In this document: piece after piece, positions 1 through 7,942 of the stretch
Numbering within the stretch: position 1 is the first letter of the stretch
Layout: the number at the start of each line of letters is the position of its first letter
Origin: JAWVZU01 sp033722075
GTDB lineage: Bacteria > Pseudomonadota > Gammaproteobacteria > Xanthomonadales > SZUA-38
DNA: 37,350 bases
Direction of reading: 5' to 3'
Assembly (NCBI GenBank): GCA_033722075.1
Contig: JAWVZU010000006.1
Coordinates: 1 to 37,350 of the forward strand
The notes under the pieces: generated by a model
Seen by the model: only the letters and a program-made list of their open reading frames with translations
Databases searched by the model: none
Told to the model about the DNA's origin: nothing
Made by a program: the position numbers and the translations under genes

Positions 1-66
1 GCCACCGATCGGCTCGGGCGGCGCTCCGAGGTGTACACGGTCGACCTGCAGAACAACCCGACCTGA
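1..66 (+). CDS. C-terminal end of an unidentified protein (partial)
   Basis: Frame 1 is open from the window edge to a TGA at 64-66 and encodes 21 residues ending VDLQNNPT. It converges on ligA, whose stop lies 10 bases further on. The fragment is too short to assign to a family, and whether it is a real gene end rests only on its position up to the operon boundary. Confidence 0.4.
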   Translation, partial: ATDRLGRRSEVYTVDLQNNPT

Positions 67-75
67 CCCGGACGC

Positions 76-2094
76 TCAACCTTCCTCCAGCAGCGCCAGC
101 AGGTCCGCCTCGGAGAGGATCTCGACGCCGAGTTCTTCCGCTCTGGTCAGCTTGGAGCCGGCCTTCTCGCCGGCAATGACGGCACTGGTCTTCTTCGAAA
201 CGCTTCCGGTCACCTTGGCGCCGAGGGCCATCAGGCGATCCTTGGCCTCGTCCCGGGTCATCGATTCCAGGGTACCGGTCAATACATACGTCCGGCCGGC
301 CAGTCGGTCTGATTCGGGGCCCGCCGCGCCCTCGCCCTCCGGCCATTTCACTCCAAGTTGTCGCAGCTCCGAGATCACTTCCCGGTTATGCGGTTCGGAG
401 AAGAAGGCAGCGATATGCTCGGCGACAACCGGCCCGACGTCCGGCACCTCTTCCAGCGCTTCCCGGCTTGCCGCCATCAACCCGTCCAGGTTGCCGAAGT
501 GCCGCGCGAGGGCCCGCGCAGTGGCCTCACCAACCTCCCTGATACCCAGCGCGAACAGCAGCCTCGGCAGCTCCGTTTCCCTTGATCGGTCGATTGCATC
601 GAGCAGGTTCTGCGCCGACTTCTCCGCCAGGCGATCGAGGTCGACGAGGGTCTCCTTGTCCAGTCGGTAGATGTCGGCCACCGTGTCCAGCAGATCATTC
701 TCCACGAACTGGTCGATCAGCTTGTCACCCAGGCCTTCGATGTCCATGGCGCCGCGCGAGGCAAAGTGCTGCAAGGCCGCCTTGCGTTGTGCGGCACAGA
801 ACAGACCGCCCGTGCAACGGGTCACCGCCTCGTCCGCCATGCGGGCGACCGCGGAATCGCAGACCGGACAGGTCTCGGGCATCTGGAACTCAACCGTGTC
901 GTCGGGCCGCCGATCGGGAACGACCGATACGATCTGCGGGATGACGTCACCGGCGCGCCGAACCACCACCGTGTCGCCGACGCGCACATCCTTGCGGCGA
1001 ATCTCGTCCTCGTTGTGCAGCGTGACATTGGTCACCGTGACCCCGCCGACGAAGACCGGTTCGAGCCGCGCCACCGGGGTCAACGCGCCGGTGCGGCCCA
1101 CCTGGACTTCGATCGTCACGACGCGAGTCAACTCTTCCTGCGCGGGATACTTGTGCGCCAGCGCCCAGCGGGGGGCCTTGCTCACGAAACCCAGTTCCTC
1201 GCGCAAACGGAAGTCGTCGACCTTGTAGACGGCCCCATCGATTTCGTAGGCGAGATCGTTGCGCCGATCGCCGAGGTCCCGGTAGTACTCGAGGCAGCCG
1301 TCGATCCCGTCGACAGACCGCGTCTCCGGACAAACCGGAAGGCCCCATTCCCGCAGCTCCGCAAGGAGCGCACCGTGTGCGTCGGGAATCGCCCCGTCCA
1401 CTTCACCGAGGCCATAGGCAAAGAAGGCCAGGGGCCGTTCGGCGGTCAGCTTGGGATCGTGCTGGCGAAGGCTCCCGGCCGCAGCGTTGCGGGGGTTGGC
1501 GAAGGTCTTGTCGCCCCGTTCGGCTGCAGCTTCGTTGAAGGCCTCGAACCCCGCCTTCGGCATATAGACCTCGCCGCGCACTTCCAGGACCTTGGGGTAC
1601 TCTTCTCCGCGCAGGCGCAGGGGGATCGCGTCAATGGTCCGTGCATTGTGGGTGACGTCTTCGCCGGTGGTGCCGTCGCCGCGGGTCGCCGCCCGGACCA
1701 GCGAGCCGTTCTCGTAGCGCAGGCTCAGGGCAACGCCGTCCAGCTTGGGTTCCACCGCGAAACGGATCGGCTCCTCGCGGTCCAGCCGTTCCCGGATGCG
1801 CCGGTCGAAGTCCCGAACTTCTTCCTCGGAAAAGGCGTTGCCCAGGGACAGCATGGGGACGCTGTGGCGTACCTTGTCAAAGCCGGAAACCGGTTCACCG
1901 CCAACGCGCTGCGTCGGGGAATCTTCACTGGCCAGCTCCGGAAATTCGCTCTCCAGTTCCTCCAGCGAGCGCATGAGCCGATCATACTCGGCATCGGGAA
2001 TGGTTGGATCCGCGAGCACGTAATAGCGGTAGTCAGCCTCCTCGATCTTCGACCGAAGCGCCTCCGCCCGGGCGCGCGCTGCCTCCCTGTCCAT
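76..2094 (-). CDS. ligA: NAD+-dependent DNA ligase LigA
   Basis: Seals nicks in duplex DNA using NAD+, joining Okazaki fragments and finishing repair. The 672-residue length matches bacterial LigA. Domains visible in order: the N-terminal Ia region with the DYRYYVLADP motif (about 21-30); the adenylation domain with KLDG, giving the adenylated lysine at K117; an OB fold; a four-cysteine zinc finger (CPVC...CTGGLFC); helix-hairpin-helix repeats; and a C-terminal BRCT domain (TYVLTGTLE onward). The frame stays open 71 codons upstream, but that part lies inside zipA and looks non-homologous. I therefore start at the ATG at 2094, whose A is shared with the zipA TGA (TGATG, one-base overlap), which suggests translational coupling. 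It is the last gene of smc-zipA-ligA. Confidence 0.97.
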   Translation of the reverse strand: MDREAARARAEALRSKIEEADYRYYVLADPTIPDAEYDRLMRSLEELESEFPELASEDSPTQRVGGEPVSGFDKVRHSVPMLSLGNAFSEEEVRDFDRRIRERLDREEPIRFAVEPKLDGVALSLRYENGSLVRAATRGDGTTGEDVTHNARTIDAIPLRLRGEEYPKVLEVRGEVYMPKAGFEAFNEAAAERGDKTFANPRNAAAGSLRQHDPKLTAERPLAFFAYGLGEVDGAIPDAHGALLAELREWGLPVCPETRSVDGIDGCLEYYRDLGDRRNDLAYEIDGAVYKVDDFRLREELGFVSKAPRWALAHKYPAQEELTRVVTIEVQVGRTGALTPVARLEPVFVGGVTVTNVTLHNEDEIRRKDVRVGDTVVVRRAGDVIPQIVSVVPDRRPDDTVEFQMPETCPVCDSAVARMADEAVTRCTGGLFCAAQRKAALQHFASRGAMDIEGLGDKLIDQFVENDLLDTVADIYRLDKETLVDLDRLAEKSAQNLLDAIDRSRETELPRLLFALGIREVGEATARALARHFGNLDGLMAASREALEEVPDVGPVVAEHIAAFFSEPHNREVISELRQLGVKWPEGEGAAGPESDRLAGRTYVLTGTLESMTRDEAKDRLMALGAKVTGSVSKKTSAVIAGEKAGSKLTRAEELGVEILSEADLLALLEEG

Positions 2095-2780
2095 CAGATC
2101 CTCGGCAGGTCCTTGCGACGATCGTATTCGCGCATCTGGTCCCGGATGTGGGCGATACGCTGGCGAATCAGCGTGCTGCGCGACTCGTCCATGAGTTCGC
2201 CGCCCAGCAGGTCCGCAAGGCGCTTGCCGGTCGCGAGCATGGCATCCCAGGCGTCGAGGGCACTCAGCGGATTGGGCAGGGTCAGAAACAGGCACAGGCC
2301 GTGGCACTCGATTGCCTCGGGCCGGTCCGGGTCGAAGTCCCCGGGCTTGGTCATGTTGGCCACGCTGAAGACCGCGATTCGCCGCTTTTCGGACTCGTGG
2401 AAACGATGGAAGATGTTCAGCCTGCCGAAAACCAGGCCCGCGTCGCCGGCCGCTCGCAGGACCTTGGCGCCGGCGAATTTTCCGCCCTCCCGGGGCTGGA
2501 CGTAGAGGGTCACGATCCGCTCGGGTTCCGTTTCGATCTCCTCCGATGGATCCTGGTCTGCTGCGTCTTCCGACTCCGGTGAGACTCCGGTTGCCTCGGC
2601 GGACCGGTCCCTGGAGATGGCCTGCCCAAGCCGATCCAGCTCCTCGGACAGATCCGGATCGATCTCTTCCCTTGGCCGAAGGGACTGCGCCGGCGGTCGG
2701 GCCTGATGCCTGGAATAGAAATAGACCCCGGCGACGATACCCGCGCCGATGACCAGCAATACCCAGCGCAATTCATCCAC
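2094..2780 (-). CDS. zipA: Cell division protein ZipA
   Basis: An inner-membrane division protein that binds the FtsZ C-terminal tail and tethers the Z-ring. The 228-residue product has one N-terminal membrane segment (about 5-22), a charged acidic linker rich in Glu and Asp (about 30-88), and a C-terminal globular domain (about 88-222). That domain contains VTLYVQPREGGKFAG, a FGRLNIFHR-like strand and the SVANMTKPGDFD segment, all typical of the ZipA FtsZ-binding domain. It is clearly shorter than the E. coli protein (about 330 residues) because the Pro/Gln linker is short. Its position between smc and ligA is the conserved gammaproteobacterial arrangement and supports the call. Confidence 0.93.
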   Translation of the reverse strand: MDELRWVLLVIGAGIVAGVYFYSRHQARPPAQSLRPREEIDPDLSEELDRLGQAISRDRSAEATGVSPESEDAADQDPSEEIETEPERIVTLYVQPREGGKFAGAKVLRAAGDAGLVFGRLNIFHRFHESEKRRIAVFSVANMTKPGDFDPDRPEAIECHGLCLFLTLPNPLSALDAWDAMLATGKRLADLLGGELMDESRSTLIRQRIAHIRDQMREYDRRKDLPRI

Positions 2781-2815
2781 GGCCTTCTCCCATCCGCGTT
2801 AACGCCTCCAATCCA

Positions 2816-5800
2816 TCAGCTGGCTGCCAATCGCTCCGCCTCGGCCACGTCGACGGACACCAGCCGGGACACGCCGGGTTCCCGCATGGTCACGCCCATC
2901 ATCTGGTGGGCGATCTCCATGGTGATCTTGTTGTGCGTCACGACCAGAAACTGGACCTGCTCCGACATTTCCTTGACCAGTTCCGAGAAGCGGCCGACAT
3001 TGGCATCGTCCAGCGGGGCATCCACCTCGTCAAGCATGCAGAACGGCGCCGGGTTCAACTGGAAAATCGAGAACACGAAGGATACCGCTGTCAGGGCCTT
3101 CTCGCCCCCGGAAAGGAGGTGGATATTGGAGATGCGCTTTCCGGGCGGCCGGGCCATGATCGCAACCCCCGCTTCCAGCAGGTCGTCACCGGTCAGCTCG
3201 AGAAACGCATGGCCGCCCCCGAAAAGTCGCGGGTAAAGGCCCTGCATGCCCGTATTGACCTTGTCGAAGGTCTCCTTGAAGCGCGTGCGTGTCTGCCGAT
3301 CGATCTTGCGGATCGCCGCCTCCAGCGTCTCCAGGGCCTTGGTGAGGTCTTCGTTCTGCGCGTCCAGGTACTCCTTGCGCTCCTGCTCCTCGGCGTATTC
3401 CTCGATCGCCGCGAGATTCACCGGTTCCAAGCGTCGGATCTGGTTGTCCAGGCGCTCCAGCTGAGACTGCCATGAATCGACGCCGGCATCCTCCTCTTCC
3501 GCGAGGCTCTCCAGCAATGTCTTGGGATCCTGCTCGTCCTGCTCCAGTTGCTCACGAATCCCCTCGGCCTTGACCCGTACGCCCTCGAGCTCCAGCCGCG
3601 CGGCTTCGACTTTCTCGCGCCGTGTGGTGACCTGGTCGTCGATCTCGTGCCGCCGACGATCCAGCTGCCGCAACCGGTCCGCCACCTCGTCGACCTTCCG
3701 CCGGGCTTCGGCCAGCCGCTGCTCGACCTCCAGGCGCTGATCCAGGAGGGTCTTCAAGCGGCCCTGCTCCTCGTCCATCGGCGAGTCGGCCTCGGCCACC
3801 TGTTCCAGCAGTTCCTTGCGACGGGTCTCCAGCTGAGACAGCTGCGAGCGGGTCCGCTCCAGGCTGTTCTCCGTTGAACGCAAAGCGGAGCGCTTGGATT
3901 CCAGTTCCACGGCCAGCTTCTGGGCCGCTTCCCGGGCTTCCCGGGCCTTCGCACGCGCCGCATCACGCGCTTCGAACAGTTCTCGGCGCCGGCTTTCAAG
4001 CGCTTCGCGCTGCTTTTCCAGCTCCGCCATCCGGTTGATCTCGCCTTCCAGACGCTGTCGCGCCGAGCGCATGTTCTGCTCGTCATCGGCGACCGAGTTC
4101 TCCAGCCCCTCGATTTCGGCATTGATTCTCTCGGCGCGCTGACGCACCGCTTCGACGCGTGCCTTGCGCGACTGGATCTGACCGTCGAGCTCGGCGATCC
4201 GGCGCAGCTGCATGTTCAGTTCGGTCTGGCGTTGTTCGACCTGCTCTTCCAGCTTGCCCAGCTTCGCCTCGCCCTGCTCAAGGCGCTCCCGGGTTTCCTG
4301 GCCGCGGCGACTGACGTCAGCCAGCTCCTTGCGAAGTTCGGCGATCTCCTTCTCCCGAGCCAGCACCCCGGTCGTCGGGGAGTCTCCGGCCATGCGCAGC
4401 CAGTGACGTCCGGCAACGCTGCCGTCGGCGAAGACCTGCCGACTCCCCGGCTCTTCCGGCCGCGATGTCTCGGAGGCAGCCACGTCCCAGCCCTCGAGGA
4501 GTTCGGCGACCGCGGCCGGCCCCTTCACCCTGGCAGCGAGCCCCGCCTTCGCCGGCTTCCCCGGCTCGTCGGAGACCAGGGTAAGCTTGACGTTCGGTCG
4601 ATCGCCGTTGGAAGCCAGGCCCCACGGATCGGCCACGACCAGCGCTTCGAGATAATCGCCCAGGGCCGCTTCGACGGCCGCCTCGTACCCGCTTTCCACC
4701 TCGATCACCTGGGACAGCCGCTGAGGATTGTCGATGCCGCTCTCCTTCAACCACCGCTCGATGACTTCGGCGTCTTCGCCCATCGCCGCCTGTTGCAGCG
4801 CCTCCAGCGAACTCAGCCGGCCGCTCAGCTGCTGATGCTTGCCACGCAGTTCATTCAGCTCTGCGGCGTCCTTCCTGTTCGTATCCCGCAGCCCGGAGGT
4901 CTCGCCACGCAGCGCGTCGACCGATTGCTCCAGTTCGGCGAGCTTCTTCGCGGCCTTTTCCCGTTCCTGCTCCAGCGACCGGACGGATGCCTCGGCCTCG
5001 GAGGCATCGAGACCGCCGGCCTCGTCCCGCAGCGCCTTGATCCGGCCGCCGCGCTCGCCCAAAGCCCGGTCGAACCCCTCGATCCGGGTCTGTTCCACGT
5101 CGACCCGCCGGGATGCGTCCCCGCGCTCGTTCGAAAACCGATCCCATTCGGCCTGCCAGCCGGAGACGGCCTCCTCGGCTTCCGCGTAGGCTTTGGCCAT
5201 CGCCGCTTCGTCCGCCCGCGCCTTCTCGAGCGCCGGATCGCCATCCTTCACGGCCTGGTTGAGCTGTTCCAGGTGGGCTTCGTCCAGCCCGAGATGGGAC
5301 CGCAACTCCTGCAGGCTCTGCTCGATCTCCTCGTGCTGCTTTCGCTGGCGGGCCTGGAGTTCCTTGCGGTGTGCGATGCTCTGCTCGAGACGGGCGATTT
5401 CGGCGCCGACCTCGTACAGTTCGCCCTGTACTTCATTGCTGGCATCCGCTGCAGCCTGATGGTCGCTTCGGGCCGCCTCGATTTCCGCTTCGACCTTGCG
5501 CAAGGCTGCGATCTCGGACTCCAGCGCGTTACTGCGGGCCTTCAGTTCCTGCTGGCTGGACTCCATGGCGGCATCCAGATCGCGCCATTTCAGGGCCAGC
5601 AGCTCCGCCGATTTCTGGCGGTGCGCCGCCTTCAGCTTCTTGTAGCGGTCGGCCTGCTTGGCCTGGCGCTTCAGTCTTTCCAGCTGCTTGTCCACTTCAC
5701 TGCGCAGATCTTCCAGCCGCGCCAGGTTCTCTCGCGTATGACGAATCCGGTTCTCCGTCTCCCTCCGTCGCTCCTTGTACTTGGAGATTCCAGCCGCCTC

Positions 5801-6295
5801 TTCCAGGTAGACCCGGATCTCTTCCGGGCGGGCCTCGACCACCCGGGAGATCATGCCCTGCTCGATGATCGAGTAGCTGCGTGGGCCCAGTCCGGTGCCG
5901 AGAAAGATGTCCGTGATGTCGCGCCGGCGGCAGCGCGCCCCGTTCAGGAAGTAGAGGCTCTGCCCCTCGCGCCCGACCTGACGCTTGACCGAAATCTCGG
6001 CATAGCCGGCATACTCACCGCCGATCTGGCCGTCCGAGTTGTCGAAGATCAGTTCGACCGTCGCGGTCCCCACTGGCTTGCGGGCACTGGAACCATTGAA
6101 GATCACATCCGACATCAGGTCGCCGCGGAGGTGCTTGGCCGAACTTTCGCCCATGACCCAGCGGACCGCATCGATGATGTTCGACTTGCCGCAGCCGTTG
6201 GGACCGACGACGCCGATCAGGTTGCTGGGCAGGTGGAGGGTCGTGGCGTCGACGAAGGACTTGAAGCCGGCCAGCTTGATGGTTTTCAGACGCAT
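2816..6295 (-). CDS. smc: Chromosome partition/condensin ATPase SMC
   Basis: The 1159-residue product is the ATPase subunit of the SMC condensin complex, which extrudes and organises chromosomal DNA. Walker A is GPNGCGKSN at 31-39. Long heptad-rich arms (about 170-500 and 650-1000) flank a hinge (about 510-640). The C-terminal head carries the LSGGEKALTAVSF signature and the Walker B segment FCMLDEVDAPLDD. I start at MRLKTIKLAGFKSF (ATG at 6295), the usual N-terminus, not at an in-frame ATG 15 codons upstream. It is the first gene of smc-zipA-ligA and is divergent from queF. No scpA or scpB lies in the window. An SMC here instead of MukB is consistent with a non-enteric gammaproteobacterium. 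Confidence 0.97.
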   Translation of the reverse strand: MRLKTIKLAGFKSFVDATTLHLPSNLIGVVGPNGCGKSNIIDAVRWVMGESSAKHLRGDLMSDVIFNGSSARKPVGTATVELIFDNSDGQIGGEYAGYAEISVKRQVGREGQSLYFLNGARCRRRDITDIFLGTGLGPRSYSIIEQGMISRVVEARPEEIRVYLEEAAGISKYKERRRETENRIRHTRENLARLEDLRSEVDKQLERLKRQAKQADRYKKLKAAHRQKSAELLALKWRDLDAAMESSQQELKARSNALESEIAALRKVEAEIEAARSDHQAAADASNEVQGELYEVGAEIARLEQSIAHRKELQARQRKQHEEIEQSLQELRSHLGLDEAHLEQLNQAVKDGDPALEKARADEAAMAKAYAEAEEAVSGWQAEWDRFSNERGDASRRVDVEQTRIEGFDRALGERGGRIKALRDEAGGLDASEAEASVRSLEQEREKAAKKLAELEQSVDALRGETSGLRDTNRKDAAELNELRGKHQQLSGRLSSLEALQQAAMGEDAEVIERWLKESGIDNPQRLSQVIEVESGYEAAVEAALGDYLEALVVADPWGLASNGDRPNVKLTLVSDEPGKPAKAGLAARVKGPAAVAELLEGWDVAASETSRPEEPGSRQVFADGSVAGRHWLRMAGDSPTTGVLAREKEIAELRKELADVSRRGQETRERLEQGEAKLGKLEEQVEQRQTELNMQLRRIAELDGQIQSRKARVEAVRQRAERINAEIEGLENSVADDEQNMRSARQRLEGEINRMAELEKQREALESRRRELFEARDAARAKAREAREAAQKLAVELESKRSALRSTENSLERTRSQLSQLETRRKELLEQVAEADSPMDEEQGRLKTLLDQRLEVEQRLAEARRKVDEVADRLRQLDRRRHEIDDQVTTRREKVEAARLELEGVRVKAEGIREQLEQDEQDPKTLLESLAEEEDAGVDSWQSQLERLDNQIRRLEPVNLAAIEEYAEEQERKEYLDAQNEDLTKALETLEAAIRKIDRQTRTRFKETFDKVNTGMQGLYPRLFGGGHAFLELTGDDLLEAGVAIMARPPGKRISNIHLLSGGEKALTAVSFVFSIFQLNPAPFCMLDEVDAPLDDANVGRFSELVKEMSEQVQFLVVTHNKITMEIAHQMMGVTMREPGVSRLVSVDVAEAERLAAS

Positions 6296-6339
6296 AGTTG
6301 TTGTATTTTCAGCCTGTCCCTGTGCCGTTTGTCGGCGCA

Positions 6340-6368
6340 TTGCCCGGGCGCCGCTTTTCGCTTATGTT
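6340..6368 (+). promoter_or_regulatory. Possible sigma-70 promoter for queF
   Basis: TTGCCC (6340-6345), a 17-base spacer and TATGTT (6363-6368) lie 28 bases before the queF ATG, in the divergent smc-queF gap. Each hexamer matches consensus at about four of six positions, so this is only a candidate. Confidence 0.3.
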
Positions 6369-6396
6369 TCACGGCCCCGCGCAACAAATGGATGCC

Positions 6397-6786
6397 ATGA
6401 GCACGCAACCGAGCAAGATCCTCGAAACCTTCGACAACCCGCAACCGGAGCGGGATTATACCGTTCGGATCGAGATTCCAGAATTCACCTGCCTGTGTCC
6501 CAAGACCGGACAGCCGGACTTTGCGACACTGGTCCTCGAATACATCCCGGACGAGCGCTGCGTGGAGCTGAAAGCGCTCAAGCTCTATATCTGGTCCTTC
6601 CGGGACGAAGGCGCCTTCCATGAGGCCGTGACCAACCGGATTCTCGGTGACCTGGTCGATGCGACGGATCCGCGTTTCATGCGCCTGACTGCCGAATTCT
6701 ACACGCGCGGCGGGATCGACACGACGGTGATTGCGGAACATCGCAAGGCCGGTTGGCAGCCCCCCGAGCACGTTGTTCTGCCGTGA
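6397..6786 (+). CDS. queF: NADPH-dependent 7-cyano-7-deazaguanine reductase QueF (short type)
   Basis: Reduces the nitrile of preQ0 to the amine preQ1, using NADPH, in queuosine biosynthesis. The 129-residue product is the short YkvM-like form, not the ~280-residue E. coli type. The motif FTCLCPKTGQPDFA (30-43) supplies the nucleophilic Cys (C34) and the general-acid Asp (D41). The substrate-binding region reads VELKALKLYIWSFRDEG with FHE shortly after. In most relatives the first part is VESKSLKLY, so the Ser is replaced by Leu here. I start at ATG 6397 (MSTQPSKILETFDNP) because the upstream in-frame residues look non-homologous. The TGA overlaps the GTG start of the next gene (GTGA). Confidence 0.95.
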   Translation: MSTQPSKILETFDNPQPERDYTVRIEIPEFTCLCPKTGQPDFATLVLEYIPDERCVELKALKLYIWSFRDEGAFHEAVTNRILGDLVDATDPRFMRLTAEFYTRGGIDTTVIAEHRKAGWQPPEHVVLP

Positions 6787-7151
6787 CAGACTATCACTGC
6801 TGGCAGTGCGGCGCGACGCTGGAAGAACTCATCTTCCCGATCTCTCGCCGCGAGGAATGCCGCCGGTGCCGGGCCGAGATCCATGTCTGCCGCATGTGCG
6901 TGCATTGGGCGCCACAGGTCTCGGATCAATGCCGCGAGGACCGGGCCGAACCACCATCGGACAAGACCGCGGCGAACTTCTGCGACTATTTCAAGGCCAA
7001 TCCCGACGCCTGGCAGGGACCGGCCGCTGCAGACCGGGAGGCACGCAGCAAGCTGGACCAGCTGTTCGGTGACAATGGGGATTCCAGCGATGAGGCGGGC
7101 GAGTCGAAAAGCAAGGGCAATAACCCGCTGGACGACCTGTTCGACCTGTGA
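6783..7151 (+). CDS. Conserved small cysteine-rich zinc-ribbon protein, function unknown
   Basis: A 122-residue protein read from the GTG at 6783, which overlaps the queF stop by four bases. An in-frame ATG at 6753 lies within queF and is less likely. Two Cys clusters are visible: C6-x2-C9 with C26-x2-C29, a treble or ribbon-like pair, then C36-x2-C39 with C50 and C67. The segment around CREDRAEPPSDKTAANFCDYF resembles a family of uncharacterised proteobacterial zinc-ribbon proteins with a conserved CxEdRAexvxdKxxANFCdyF core. The C-terminal third is acidic and low in complexity and ends NPLDDLFDL. Zinc binding is inferred from the cysteine pattern, and no function can be assigned. Translational coupling suggests co-expression with queF. 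Confidence 0.85.
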   Translation: MTDYHCWQCGATLEELIFPISRREECRRCRAEIHVCRMCVHWAPQVSDQCREDRAEPPSDKTAANFCDYFKANPDAWQGPAAADREARSKLDQLFGDNGDSSDEAGESKSKGNNPLDDLFDL

Positions 7152-7187
7152 GGCCGAAAACCCCAACGAATCGGGCCTGTTCCCGGG

Positions 7188-7604
7188 TCAGGACTTGCGC
7201 GCCTCGTCGGCGGTCGGCAGATCGCTGACGCACCTTGCCCAGCCTGGACGGGAGCCCCAGTAGACATTCCACTCCGGTGCCGCGTACAGGCCCTCGTCGA
7301 TCGCCCCGGCGGGAACGACGACGTGCTTGCCGCTGCGGGTGACCCAGGGCAACGAGGAGCCGCATTGTCGGCAGAAGCCGTGACAGAAATACTTGGCTTC
7401 CGGGAGTTCATAGCGACGCACGTAGTCGAGGCCGGTGGTCCACTGGAACTGGCGCATCGTCACCATGAGATTCGCTGCATGGTCGCTGCCGGTGGTCTTG
7501 CGACAGCGACTGCAATGGCAATACTGGAAGAACACGAACGGCGGAGCGAGCTTGAAGGTCACATCGCCGCACAGACACGAACCGCGAATCGACTTCCCGC
7601 TCAT
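7188..7604 (-). CDS. GFA-family (Mss4-fold) zinc protein
   Basis: A 138-residue protein of the GFA/CENP-V family, which includes glutathione-dependent formaldehyde-activating enzyme but mostly uncharacterised proteins. The pattern GSCLCGDVTF, then CHCSRCRKTTGSD, then FCRQCGSSLP gives the CxCG, CxxCR and CxxCG zinc ligands of the fold. I start at the ATG at 7604, which overlaps the upstream gene's TGA (ATGA); longer in-frame extensions run into that gene. It is the last gene of a four-gene - strand run. A role in glutathione-dependent formaldehyde chemistry is possible, and the glutathione theme of the upstream neighbour fits it, but the family is functionally broad. Confidence 0.88.
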   Translation of the reverse strand: MSGKSIRGSCLCGDVTFKLAPPFVFFQYCHCSRCRKTTGSDHAANLMVTMRQFQWTTGLDYVRRYELPEAKYFCHGFCRQCGSSLPWVTRSGKHVVVPAGAIDEGLYAAPEWNVYWGSRPGWARCVSDLPTADEARKS

Positions 7605-7942
7605 CGCTGTACTCCTGCTTGGGCCAGTTCGTAGACGAAGCACTCGACCTGCCGACCATCGCTCAGCCGTGCCGTCGTTTTGACACGACGGTAGGCGGAA
7701 CCCTCGAATGCATCCAGCCGACGCCAGGCACGCTCCAATTCGCGGGAGCTGAAAACCTGTCCTTCCACCCAGCCTGCCTGCGGATCCAGGACGACGGCCG
7801 GATAACCGAGGGCGGCACCCCATCCTTCAGGATGCAGAATGCCTCGAATGGCCGCCGGTTGCCAGCTTCCCTCCAGCCCGGCGAGCACATGGTGGTTGGA
7901 TCGTCCCGGCGCCAGCGTGCCATAGACGAACAGGCGGCCCAT
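7601..7942 (-). CDS. Gamma-glutamylcyclotransferase-like (AIG2/GGCT-fold) protein
   Basis: A 113-residue protein with the GGCT/AIG2 fold. The N-terminal FVYGTLAPG is the substrate-binding YGTL motif, followed by the usual GYPAV segment (residues 47-51) and VEGQVF. A Glu in LDAFEGSAYRR (about residue 79) sits where the catalytic acid of the family is expected. Known members release 5-oxoproline from gamma-glutamyl amines or peptides. The substrate here is unknown. The ATG overlaps the preceding AAA gene's TGA by one base (TGATG) and its own stop overlaps the next gene by four bases, so it is firmly inside an operon. Confidence 0.88.
   Translation of the reverse strand: MGRLFVYGTLAPGRSNHHVLAGLEGSWQPAAIRGILHPEGWGAALGYPAVVLDPQAGWVEGQVFSSRELERAWRRLDAFEGSAYRRVKTTARLSDGRQVECFVYELAQAGVQR

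Noticed and set aside
2095..2307. N-terminal extension of ligA by 71 residues
   Set aside because: It lies wholly inside zipA in another frame and does not resemble LigA; the ATG at 2094 has the expected N-terminus and a coupled overlap.
4232..6400. A 722-codon open frame on the + strand
   Set aside because: Antisense to smc; the composition is that of a coiled-coil gene read backwards and no motif is recognisable.
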